DNA from: Fodinibacter sp038258215
GTDB lineage: Bacteria; Actinomycetota; Actinomycetes; Actinomycetales; Dermatophilaceae
NCBI GenBank assembly: GCA_038258215.1
Contig: JBBSQC010000011.1
Span: 31,115-95,114 of the forward strand
Direction of reading: 5' to 3'
DNA length: 64,000 bases
In this document: one piece after another, positions 50,273 to 58,312 of the stretch
Layout of the letters: each line of letters starts with the position of its first letter
Numbering within the stretch: position 1 is the first letter of the stretch
Position numbers and translations under genes: made by a program
The notes under the pieces: generated by a model
Databases searched by the model: none
What the model was told of the DNA's origin: nothing
Seen by the model: the letters and a program-made list of their open reading frames with translations, nothing else

Positions 50273-51591
50273 CAGCGCGCCGGGTCCGAGACGACGGGAG
50301 GGCCACCGGGCCGGCGGAGCAACAGCTGGTCGACGCCCATCCGACCGTCGCGGAAGGCCTGCGACCCGCCCACGAGGTAGAGCCGCCACACGCGGGCGGC
50401 CTCCTCGCCGATGAGCTCGACGACGCGGTCCCAGCCCTCCTCCAGGGTGCGGTGCCAGGCGTCGACGGTCCAGACGTAGTGCTCGCGCATCGCGTGCACC
50501 CCGCGCAGCTCGAGCCCGGCGCCCTGGAGCAACCCGAGGGTCTCGCCGACCGGGCGCATCGTCATGTCGGGGGCGATGAACTGCTCGATGAACGGCCCGC
50601 CACCGGGGTGGTGGCCGGCGAACCGCGACATCTGCTGCACCAGGACGTAGCCGCCGGGCTTGACACTGCGGTGCAGGACCTCGGCGTATGCCGCGTAGTT
50701 GCCCTCCCCGACGTGCTCACCCATCTCCAGGGACGCGACGGCGTCGTAGGGGCCCGAGTGGATCTCGCGGTAGTCCTGGAGCCGGATCTCCACCCGGCCC
50801 TCCAGCCCGCGCTCGCGGATCCGCTCGTCGATGAACGCCTTCTGCTCGGCGGCGATCGTCACACCGGTGACCCGGGCGCCGAAGTGCTCCGCGGCATACA
50901 GGGAGAGCGACCCCCAGCCACAGCCGACGTCGAGGAACCGTGTGCCCTCGGTGAGCCCGACCTTGCGGCAGACGAGGTCGAGCTTGGCCGCCTGCGCCTG
51001 CTCGAGAGGCATGTCCGGGCCGTCGACGTAGAACGCCGAGGAGTAGGCCATGTGCGGGTCGAGCAGCAGCTGGTAGAAGTCGTTGGACAGGTCGTAGTGG
51101 TGGCTGATCGCGCTGCGGTCCCGCGCGAGGGAGTGCAGCCGGCCCTTGAGCACCGCCTGGGTGGCCGGGGGTGACGGCGGGCGACCGAGGGCCCCGGTGT
51201 CCTTGGCGAGCCGCACGAGGTCGGGAAGCAACCGGGCGATCCGACGGGCGGTGAGCGGGGGGAGGCTGCGTGCGGCGACGGTCTCGCGCACGAGGTCGAG
51301 GGTGTCGCCGACGTCGCCGTGCACCTCCAGCTCACCGGTGACGTAGGCCTGGGCTGCCCCCAGCTCACCCGGGTGCCAGAGCAGGCGGGTGAGCGCCTGC
51401 GGGGTGCGCAGCTCGACGAGGGTGCCGTCGGCGGGGCCGGCCTCAGAGCCGTCCCAAGCGCGCAGGCGCACCGGCAGCGGGCCGGCCAGCAGCGGCTCCA
51501 GTGCCGACTCGATGCGGCCGGCGACGCCGAGCCGGTCGACGCGCGTGGAATCCGGCGTGGTGGGGCGGGTGTCACGCTCGGTCGTCGTCAT
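50272..51591 (-). CDS. Cyclopropane-fatty-acyl-phospholipid synthase family methyltransferase (first copy)
   Basis: The 439-residue SAM-dependent enzyme has SAISHHYDLSNDFYQLLLDP (substrate/bicarbonate region), the SAM motif FLDVGCGWGSLSLYAAEHFGARVTGVTIA, YDAVASLEMGEHVGEGNY and the C-terminal RMGVDQLLLRRP. Enzymes of this family add a methylene or methyl group to unsaturated fatty acids in phospholipids. It lies 76 bases after the MerR-B12 gene in the same direction. A second family member is at 54864, so the two may do successive or alternative modifications. Confidence 0.92.
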   Translation of the reverse strand: MTTTERDTRPTTPDSTRVDRLGVAGRIESALEPLLAGPLPVRLRAWDGSEAGPADGTLVELRTPQALTRLLWHPGELGAAQAYVTGELEVHGDVGDTLDLVRETVAARSLPPLTARRIARLLPDLVRLAKDTGALGRPPSPPATQAVLKGRLHSLARDRSAISHHYDLSNDFYQLLLDPHMAYSSAFYVDGPDMPLEQAQAAKLDLVCRKVGLTEGTRFLDVGCGWGSLSLYAAEHFGARVTGVTIAAEQKAFIDERIRERGLEGRVEIRLQDYREIHSGPYDAVASLEMGEHVGEGNYAAYAEVLHRSVKPGGYVLVQQMSRFAGHHPGGGPFIEQFIAPDMTMRPVGETLGLLQGAGLELRGVHAMREHYVWTVDAWHRTLEEGWDRVVELIGEEAARVWRLYLVGGSQAFRDGRMGVDQLLLRRPGGPPVVSDPAR

Positions 51592-51667
51592 GTCAGGGCT
51601 CCTCGTGCGGCAGGCCGGTCAGCGGGTCCGCATCCTCACGGGCGCGGACGGGCGGCGGCTGCGCCGC

Positions 51668-52756
51668 TCACCTCGCGAGTGGTTCGGTGCCGACCCACCG
51701 GGTGGATGCCGCCTCCTCGCGTCGCCGAAGGCGGGTCGACCGGGTGAGGTCGAACACCGCCGAGACGAGGTCACCACCGAGGGACCGCGTCTCGGTCTCT
51801 CCGATGACCCGCGGCGTGGCGCCGCGGCCGGCCAGCCACACGGGGTGCTCCCGGCCCAGGGCTCGGAGCGCGTCGGCGTGGGCGCGGAACGTGGTGGGCC
51901 GACGGGAGGCGATGACGACCGCATCGGTGCGGATCATCGCGGCTGCCGAGGCCACGGAGGAGATGGGGGTGTCGCAGCCGAGGTAGCGCACGCGCCATCC
52001 CGCGCGGCCGAGGAGCACACCGAAGGACAGCAGCACGATGTCGTGGAACTCACCGGGGGGGCACGCCAGCACGGCGATCGGCCCGGACCCCAGGCCCCAC
52101 GTCAACGACAGGGACCCCAGCCGGCGCCGCACGAGGCTGCTGGCGAAGTGCTCCTGCGCGATGCCGAAGCGGCCCATCTCCCACTGCTCCCCGATCATCG
52201 CGAACAGCGGCAGGATGACGTCGATGATGGCGCTCTCGGCGGAGCGCTCGGTGAAGGCGGTGTCGAGCACGGCCTGGGCGCGGTTCTCATCGAGCGCGGA
52301 GGTGGCGTCCAGCAGCTGCGCGACGAGCAGGTGTGGGTCACCGCGGCGGGCCCGGGCCGCGGGGTCCTCCAGCGGCTCTTCCGGTGCGGCCGTGCCGTAT
52401 GCGCTCGCCCCCCTGGCGGTGCGGACCATGCGGTCGGCCGACGCCGCCGAGCCGGAGCCGGCCGCGACGCCCTGGGCGGTGACGAGGCGCAGACCGTCGG
52501 TGGCCGAGGTGCCGTTGCGCTCCGCCTCCAGCACCCTGCGGCAGGCCTCGGCCGCGCTCACCCCGGCCGCGCGCAGGGCGATGACCTCACGGACCCGGCG
52601 CTCGTCCTCCCAGCTGTACAACCGGTACCCACCGGCGGACCGTCCGGGGCTCAGCAGGCCGTAGCGGCTCTCCCACGCTCTCAGGACGTGAGTCGTCACA
52701 CCCACCTTCTTGGCGAGCTCACCAATCCGCATGCTCGGGGGCATCGAACTTCTCAT
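51668..52756 (-). CDS. litR: MerR-family regulator with B12-binding domain (LitR/CarH-type photoreceptor)
   Basis: The 362-residue protein has a MerR HTH (MRIGELAKKVGVTTHVLRAWESRYGLL). A helical light-sensing domain follows with W-X9-EH in WEMGRFGIAQEHF, then a cobalamin-binding domain with the histidine in PPGEFHDIVLL. W-X9-EH and this histidine are the marks of adenosylcobalamin photoreceptors, which bind DNA in the dark and release it in light. Starts 52756, 52744 and 52732 are all in frame; the first is given. It faces an operon of lipid-modifying genes, which it probably represses together with its own. Confidence 0.9.
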   Translation of the reverse strand: MRSSMPPSMRIGELAKKVGVTTHVLRAWESRYGLLSPGRSAGGYRLYSWEDERRVREVIALRAAGVSAAEACRRVLEAERNGTSATDGLRLVTAQGVAAGSGSAASADRMVRTARGASAYGTAAPEEPLEDPAARARRGDPHLLVAQLLDATSALDENRAQAVLDTAFTERSAESAIIDVILPLFAMIGEQWEMGRFGIAQEHFASSLVRRRLGSLSLTWGLGSGPIAVLACPPGEFHDIVLLSFGVLLGRAGWRVRYLGCDTPISSVASAAAMIRTDAVVIASRRPTTFRAHADALRALGREHPVWLAGRGATPRVIGETETRSLGGDLVSAVFDLTRSTRLRRREEAASTRWVGTEPLAR

Positions 52757-52782
52757 GAACGTCACGGTAAACCCGTCGGCAT

Positions 52783-52827
52783 ACATTTGACAAACATTTG
52801 ACGAAAGAGCTGGGAGGCATCTAACCT
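52783..52827 (+). promoter_or_regulatory. Candidate light-regulated promoter and MerR-B12 operator
   Basis: ACATTTGAC occurs at 52783-52791 and 52794-52802, an 11-base period as in CarH operators. The repeats contain TTGACA and TTGACG as possible -35 elements, with TAACCT (52822-52827) 18 bases after the second. Bound repressor would cover the -35 region. Confidence 0.6.
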
Positions 52828-52828
52828 C

Positions 52829-54115
52829 ATGCCAATGCCATTCCCCGTCGTGCCCGTCGCGCGCCGGGATCAGGTAGCTGTCGTCGGAGCCGGAGTCGCA
52901 GGCCTCACCGCCGCCTACGTGCTCTCCGCCCACCACGACGTCACCCTCTACGAGTCCGAGCCCCGGCTCGGCGGCCATGCGCACACCCACACGGTCCCCA
53001 CCGCCAGCGGTGACCTGCGCGTCGACAGTGGCTTCATCGTCCACAACGACCGCACCTACCCCCTCCTTCGTCGCCTGTTCGCGGAGCTCGGGGTGGAGGC
53101 GCGCGACACCGAGATGTCGATGAGCATCCGTGACGACGCCACCGGCACCGAGTTCGCCGGCGGCCGCGGCCTCAAGGGGTTCCTCGCCCGGCCGAGCCAG
53201 CTGCTCGACCGCGACTTCGTGGGGATGCTCCGCTCGGTGCGCCGGTTCCACTCCATGGCTCGGGACTTCCTCGCGGAGACCGACGACGACGACACCACCA
53301 CCTACGGCGAGTTCATCCGCGACGGTGGCTTCCCGGCATCCTTCACGACGCTGTATGCCGTGCCTCTCGTCGCGTGCGTGTGGTCCAGCGGCGGCGAGGA
53401 GGCGATGGACTACCCGGCCCGCTACCTGTTCCGGTTCCTCGAGCACCACGGCATGCTCAGCATCGGTGACGCGCCCCAGTGGATGACCGTCGTCGGCGGC
53501 TCGCGCACCTACGTCGACGCCCTCGCTGCCCGCCTCCGGTCGGTGCGGCCCGGCGACGCCGTCTCGTCCGTCCAGCGCACCGACGGTGGCGTGGAGATCC
53601 GCACCGAGACGGGGCGCCTGGACCACCACGACCGGGTCGTCCTGGCGCTGCACGCCGACGACGCGCTCGGCATCCTCGCCGACCCCACCCCGGAGGAGAA
53701 GGACGTCCTCGGCGCCTTCCGCTACAGCCAGAACGAGACGGTCCTGCACCGCGACGGCTCGCTCATGCCGCGCGCCCGCCTGGCCCGCTCGTCCTGGAAC
53801 TACCTCGTCGGCACCGACCCCACCCAGGGCGCCATCGTGACCTACTGGATGAACCGCCTCCAGGGGCTGCCGGCCGACGAGCCGTTCTACGTCACGCTCA
53901 ACGCGACCGACCGCATCGACCCGGCGAGCGTCGTCGCCACCATGCAGTACCGCCACCCCCTGTACGACCTCGCGGCCGTGCAGGCGCAGCGTCGCCTGCC
54001 CGAGCTCACGACGGCCCGCACCACCTACGCCGGGGCCTACCACGGCTGGGGCTTCCACGAGGACGGGTGCAAGTCCGGTGTCGACGCCGCTGCGGCCTTC
54101 GGGGTGACGTGGTGA
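52829..54115 (+). CDS. NAD(P)/FAD-dependent oxidoreductase (amine-oxidase fold)
   Basis: The 428-residue flavoprotein has VAVVGAGVAGLTAAYVLS for FAD, ESEPRLGGHAHTH, VDSGFIVHNDRTYPLLRRLFAELG and the C-terminal GWGFHEDGCKSGVDAA. This group is regularly linked to DUF1365 and Cfa genes, and to my knowledge members in that cluster take part in furan or cyclopropane fatty-acid metabolism or desaturation. ATG 52829 is used; ATG 52835 is possible. It is the first of five overlapping genes in the operon facing the B12 regulator. Confidence 0.9.
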   Translation: MPMPFPVVPVARRDQVAVVGAGVAGLTAAYVLSAHHDVTLYESEPRLGGHAHTHTVPTASGDLRVDSGFIVHNDRTYPLLRRLFAELGVEARDTEMSMSIRDDATGTEFAGGRGLKGFLARPSQLLDRDFVGMLRSVRRFHSMARDFLAETDDDDTTTYGEFIRDGGFPASFTTLYAVPLVACVWSSGGEEAMDYPARYLFRFLEHHGMLSIGDAPQWMTVVGGSRTYVDALAARLRSVRPGDAVSSVQRTDGGVEIRTETGRLDHHDRVVLALHADDALGILADPTPEEKDVLGAFRYSQNETVLHRDGSLMPRARLARSSWNYLVGTDPTQGAIVTYWMNRLQGLPADEPFYVTLNATDRIDPASVVATMQYRHPLYDLAAVQAQRRLPELTTARTTYAGAYHGWGFHEDGCKSGVDAAAAFGVTW

Positions 54116-54867
54116 CGACCGTCGCCGACCTCCCGACCCTGCCCGCGCTCGTCGTGGGGCAGGTCCACCACACCCGCCACCGCCCGGTCGAGCACTCCTT
54201 CACCAACCGGCACCACCAGTGGCTCGTCGACCTCGATGACATGCCCCGCCTGCCCGCTTGGGCCCGCCCACTGGCCACGTTCCGCGCCGAGGACCACCTC
54301 GCCGGCGCACCCGGCATCCCCGCCCTGAAGGCCAACGTGCTCCGGGTCCTGGCGGCGGAGGGCGTGCAGTCCGGCGACGTCGAGAAGGTCGTCATGCTCG
54401 CCAACGCACGCGTCCTCGGCCACACCTTCGACCCCATGACGGCCTTCTGGTGCTTCGCCACCGACGGCACGCTCCGGGCCGTCCTCGTCGAGGTGCACAA
54501 CACCTATGGCGGGCGCCACTCCTACGTGCTGCAGCCGGACCCCTCGGGGCGCGCGAGCACGGCCAAGGAGTTCTACGTCTCGCCCTTCAACGACGTCGAG
54601 GGCGACTACGCCATCCGCTTCTTCCTCTCACCCGAGCGCGTGGGAGTGGCCATCCGTCTGCTCGTCGGTGACGAACCACTGGTGACCGCATCGGTGACCG
54701 GTGCACCGCAGGAGGCGACGACGCCTGCCGTGGTGCGGACCTCGGTGCGACACCCGTTCATGACGCAGCGGGTGACGGCCCTGATCCGGGTGCACGGCAT
54801 CTGGCTCTGGTTGCGTCGCCTGCCCGTGCGTCCCCGCCCCGACCATTCACTGGAGAGTGTGAGATGA
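54112..54867 (+). CDS. DUF1365 family protein
   Basis: The 251-residue protein has VGQVHHTRHRPVEHSFTNRHHQWLVDLDD, RVLGHTFDPMTAFWCF, EVHNTYGGRHSY and KEFYVSPFNDVEGDY, the complete set of DUF1365 blocks. The biochemical role is not settled. Its constant company with the FAD oxidoreductase and Cfa-type enzyme argues for a part in fatty acyl modification. GTG 54112 overlaps the preceding stop by GTGA, and the stop overlaps the next ATG. Confidence 0.92.
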   Translation: MTTVADLPTLPALVVGQVHHTRHRPVEHSFTNRHHQWLVDLDDMPRLPAWARPLATFRAEDHLAGAPGIPALKANVLRVLAAEGVQSGDVEKVVMLANARVLGHTFDPMTAFWCFATDGTLRAVLVEVHNTYGGRHSYVLQPDPSGRASTAKEFYVSPFNDVEGDYAIRFFLSPERVGVAIRLLVGDEPLVTASVTGAPQEATTPAVVRTSVRHPFMTQRVTALIRVHGIWLWLRRLPVRPRPDHSLESVR

Positions 54868-56114
54868 CCGTCGACATCCCCCGATTCGAGATAGCCCCCG
54901 CCGTGGGGTTCCCCCCGATGATCACCCGCGGCGCCGTGGCCCGCTCCATCGTCCAGGCCATGGTCGGCCGGATGCCGGTGCGCCTGCGCTACCCGGACGG
55001 CACCGTGGTCGGTGGCGGCGACGCCCAGTCCCCCGTGCTCGACGTCGTGCGACCGCGCGCCCTGTACCGCCGCCTCGAGGCCCACCCCAAGATCGGTCTC
55101 GGCGAGGCCTACATGGCCGGTGACTGGCGCGCCGCGCCCGGCACCGACCTCGCGCACGCCCTGATGCCGTTTGCCGCCCGGATGGGTGCGCTGGTGCCCA
55201 AGCCGCTGCTCTCGCTGCGCGGACTCGTCGACCGGGCCATCCCGCGTCAGCAGCGCAACACCCTCGAGGGGTCGCGCAGCAACATCAGCGCGCACTACGA
55301 CCTGAGCAACGACCTCTTCGCCCGGTTCCTCGACCCCTCGATGTCCTACAGCTCCGCGCTGTTCGACCCGAGCAGGCCACTGGCCGAGCAGGACCTGCAC
55401 GAGGCGCAGGTCCGCAAGGTCGAGGCCATCCTCGACGCGGCCGGTGTGGCCGAGGGCTCGCGGGTCCTGGAGATCGGCACCGGCTGGGGGGAGCTCGCCA
55501 TCCGGGCCGCCCTCCGCGGGGCGTCGGTCACCTCGGTGACGCTCTCGGAGGAGCAGCGCGACCTCGCGCTCGAGCGCATCGAGCAGGCCGGGCTCAGCGA
55601 CCGCATCGACGTGCGGCTCCAGGACTACCGAGAGGTCAGCGGCACCTTCGACTCCATCGTGAGCGTCGAGATGATCGAGGCCGTCGGTGAGGAGTACTGG
55701 GACACCTACTTCGCGCAGATCGACCACCTCCTGGCACCCGGCGGCGCCGTCGCGATCCAGGCGATCCTCATGGAGCACCACCGGCTGCTGGCCACCAAGG
55801 GCTCGTTCGGCTGGATCCAGAAGTACATCTTCCCCGGTGGTCTGATCCCTTCGCTGCAGGCGATCCGCGACGTCACCCGCGACACCACCTCGCTGCGGGT
55901 CGAGCGGGTCCAGTCCTTCGGGGCCGACTACGCCGAGACGCTGCGCCGCTGGCGGGAAACCTTCAACAGCGAGTGGCCCGAGATCCAGGCCCAGGGCTTC
56001 GACGAGACCTTCCGTCGCATGTGGGAGTTCTACCTCGCCTACTGTGAGGCTGGGTTCGCGACGTCCTACCTCGACGTCGCCCAGATCAGGCTCACCAGGA
56101 GGGGCACCGCATGA
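54864..56114 (+). CDS. Cyclopropane-fatty-acyl-phospholipid synthase family methyltransferase (second copy)
   Basis: The 416-residue SAM enzyme has SNISAHYDLSNDLFARFLDP, VLEIGTGWGELAIRAALRG, FDSIVSVEMIEAVGEEYW, KYIFPGGLIPSL and the C-terminal MWEFYLAYCEAGFATSYLDVAQ. The KYIFPGG and YCEAGF blocks are normal for active Cfa relatives. It is more like the copies linked to DUF1365 than the first copy at 50272. It would methylate or methylenate unsaturated acyl chains in the membrane. Confidence 0.93.
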   Translation: MTVDIPRFEIAPAVGFPPMITRGAVARSIVQAMVGRMPVRLRYPDGTVVGGGDAQSPVLDVVRPRALYRRLEAHPKIGLGEAYMAGDWRAAPGTDLAHALMPFAARMGALVPKPLLSLRGLVDRAIPRQQRNTLEGSRSNISAHYDLSNDLFARFLDPSMSYSSALFDPSRPLAEQDLHEAQVRKVEAILDAAGVAEGSRVLEIGTGWGELAIRAALRGASVTSVTLSEEQRDLALERIEQAGLSDRIDVRLQDYREVSGTFDSIVSVEMIEAVGEEYWDTYFAQIDHLLAPGGAVAIQAILMEHHRLLATKGSFGWIQKYIFPGGLIPSLQAIRDVTRDTTSLRVERVQSFGADYAETLRRWRETFNSEWPEIQAQGFDETFRRMWEFYLAYCEAGFATSYLDVAQIRLTRRGTA

Positions 56115-56542
56115 GCACCGTCGAACGCACCGTCACGACCAGTGCCTCGCCCGATACCGTCTTCACCTACCTCGTCGACTTCGAGAACGCCACCGAGTGG
56201 GACTCCGGCACAGTCTCCTGCGAGAAGGTCTCCGGCGACGGGGGCCCGGGCACGGTCTACAAGAACGTGTCGAAGTTCGCCGGCAACGAGGTCGCCCTCG
56301 ACTACAGGGTCGAGACCGTCGACCAGCCGACCTTCGTCATCGTCGGGCGCAACGACACCACCACCAGCCACGACACCATCACGGTCTCGCCCGGCGACGG
56401 TGGCGGCTCGAGCGTGGTCTACAAGGCCGAGTTCACCTTCACCGGGGTCGCGAAGTTCCTCGGCCCGGTGATGAGCCCGCTCCTGGGCCGTCTCGGGGAC
56501 AAGACCGCCGAGCAGCTGAAGAGCGCCCTGGACCGCCTGTGA
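56111..56542 (+). CDS. SRPBCC-family lipid-binding-fold protein
   Basis: The 143-residue protein has the START/Bet v1-like pattern: VERTVTTSASPDTVFTYLVDFENATEWDSGT at the start, strands through YRVETVDQPTFVIVGRNDTT, and a long C-terminal helix (GPVMSPLLGRLGDKTAEQLKSAL). It would bind a hydrophobic ligand, perhaps an acyl intermediate of the pathway. It overlaps both neighbours by ATGA/GTGA. No catalytic residues are evident. Confidence 0.85.
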   Translation: MSTVERTVTTSASPDTVFTYLVDFENATEWDSGTVSCEKVSGDGGPGTVYKNVSKFAGNEVALDYRVETVDQPTFVIVGRNDTTTSHDTITVSPGDGGGSSVVYKAEFTFTGVAKFLGPVMSPLLGRLGDKTAEQLKSALDRL

Positions 56543-57558
56543 GCGCACCTCGCCGGGCCCTCGTCACGGGCGTCACGGGCTACATGGGCTCTCGCCTGGT
56601 GCCCAGGCTGCTCGACGAGGGCTGGGAGGTGTCGGTGCTGACCCGCAATGCCGGGAAGGTCGCCGACCGGCACTGGATCGAGCGGGTTCGCGTCGTCGAG
56701 GGCGACGCGTCGTCGTCCGCGACCCTCGCCGAGGCCCTCGAGGGCGCCGACGTCGCCTACTACTTCCTGCACTCCATGGACGGGGCGGGTGGTTTCGTCG
56801 AGCGCGACCGCCAGCTCGCCCGCACGTTCGGGCGGGCCGCCCACGATGCCGAGGTCGGTCGCATCGTCTACCTCTCTGGGCTGCACCCGCCGGACGGACC
56901 GCTCTCGGACCACCTCGCCTCGCGGGTCGAGGTGGGTGACCTGCTCATGGCCAGCGGCGTGCCGACCGCGGTGCTCCAGGCCGCGATCATCCTCGGCGCC
57001 GGTTCGGCCTCCTTCGAGATGCTGCGCCACCTCACCACCCGGCTGCCGGTGATGGTGACGCCCAAGTGGCTCGACAACCGCATCCAGCCGATCGCGGTGC
57101 GTGACGTGCTGCACTACCTCGTCGGCGCCGCCGACCTCCCGCCCGAGGTGAACCGCACCTTCGACATCGGCGGGCCCGAGGTGCTGACCTACCGGGCGAT
57201 GATCAACCGTTTCGCGAAGATCGTCGGGCTGATGCCCCGGCGGATCGTCACCGTGCCTGTCCTCTCGCCGTTCCTGGCCAGCCAGTGGGTCGGGTTCGTC
57301 ACCCCGGTGCCCACGGGGGTGGCCAAGCCCCTCGTCGGCAGCCTGCTCCACGAGGTGGTCTGCACCGAGCACGACATCGACGACGCGGTCGGTCCGCCGC
57401 CGGGAGGCGCGCTGGGCTACGACCGCGCGGTCGGCGACGCGGTCGCCGGTGACGACGTCCACCCCCGGCCCGAGCCCGGCACGGTTGACCCGGCACGGGT
57501 CACCGCGGCGGATGCCGAATGGGCCGGCGGTGGCCGCCAGGCGAATTCGAGGGCCTGA
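56539..57558 (+). CDS. NAD(P)H-binding atypical SDR-type protein
   Basis: The 339-residue protein has ALVTGVTGYMGSRLVPRLLDEGW for the nucleotide, VAYYFLHSMDG, VYLSGLHPP, and a middle RIQPIAVRDVLHYLVGAAD typical of NmrA/complex-I-intermediate-like SDRs. The catalytic YxxxK is not obvious, so it may be a binding protein or reductase of an unusual sort. It ends with a disordered tail of about 40 residues. GTG 56539 overlaps the SRPBCC stop. Confidence 0.85.
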   Translation: MSAPRRALVTGVTGYMGSRLVPRLLDEGWEVSVLTRNAGKVADRHWIERVRVVEGDASSSATLAEALEGADVAYYFLHSMDGAGGFVERDRQLARTFGRAAHDAEVGRIVYLSGLHPPDGPLSDHLASRVEVGDLLMASGVPTAVLQAAIILGAGSASFEMLRHLTTRLPVMVTPKWLDNRIQPIAVRDVLHYLVGAADLPPEVNRTFDIGGPEVLTYRAMINRFAKIVGLMPRRIVTVPVLSPFLASQWVGFVTPVPTGVAKPLVGSLLHEVVCTEHDIDDAVGPPPGGALGYDRAVGDAVAGDDVHPRPEPGTVDPARVTAADAEWAGGGRQANSRA

Positions 57559-57562
57559 GGTC

Positions 57563-58294
57563 GTGGCCGTGCTCAACCCTGTCACCGAGCTCCGCGCCTT
57601 CGTGCGCGCCTCCCTGCTCGAGCCGGTCCCGAGGGACCACACCGAGTCCGACTGGGCGTTCCGCCGGCGACGCGTCGTGGCCGCCATCACGCTCGTCATC
57701 GGCGCCGCCGTCCTCGCCTGGGCGCTGCGCATCGAGCCGGGCAACCCGACCTTCTACGGGGCCACCTTCGCACTCGCGGGGGTCTGGGCCGCGGGGGCGT
57801 TCCTGTCCGGCCCCCTGCACCTGGGCCGCGCCCACACCAGGGACGGCGACGTCGGGGGGCGCGCGGTCGTGCAGTCGCTCGCCCTGGGGGCCCTGCTGCT
57901 CGGGGTCTTCCTCATTGGGGCGGCGGTCGTCGCCCGGGTCCCCGTGCTCCGGGACCCCGTCGAGGAGCTGCTCGACCACGCCAACGTCGGGTCGCTGTGG
58001 CTCGTCGCGCTGATCACCGCGGTCAACGGCCTCGCCGAGGAGCTCTACTTCCGCGGGGCGCTGTATGCCGCGGTGGGCCGCAAGCACGCCGTGGCGGCCA
58101 CGACCGTGATCTACACCCTCGTCACCGCGACGAGCCTGATCCCGCTCCTCGTCCTGGCCGGCGCCGTCATCGGCGTCGTCGTGGGCCTCCAGCGCCGGGT
58201 GACCGGCGGCATCCTCGGGCCGACGATCACGCACCTCACCTGGAGCCTGGGCATGCTGTTCCTGCTCCAGCCCGTGCTCAACCTCTTCGGCTGA
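57563..58294 (+). CDS. CPBP-family intramembrane metalloprotease
   Basis: The 243-residue integral membrane protein has about six helices and the Abi/CPBP motifs AEELYFRGAL (paired glutamates and arginine) and ITHLTWSLG (histidine), which form the metal site in the membrane. Bacterial members process or protect membrane proteins and some act in bacteriocin self-immunity. It follows the SDR gene by four bases, so it is probably the last gene of the light-linked operon. GTG 57563 is likely, with GTG 57569 as an alternative. Confidence 0.85.
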   Translation: MAVLNPVTELRAFVRASLLEPVPRDHTESDWAFRRRRVVAAITLVIGAAVLAWALRIEPGNPTFYGATFALAGVWAAGAFLSGPLHLGRAHTRDGDVGGRAVVQSLALGALLLGVFLIGAAVVARVPVLRDPVEELLDHANVGSLWLVALITAVNGLAEELYFRGALYAAVGRKHAVAATTVIYTLVTATSLIPLLVLAGAVIGVVVGLQRRVTGGILGPTITHLTWSLGMLFLLQPVLNLFG

Positions 58295-58312
58295 CCGACC
58301 GGAGCCCCCGCC

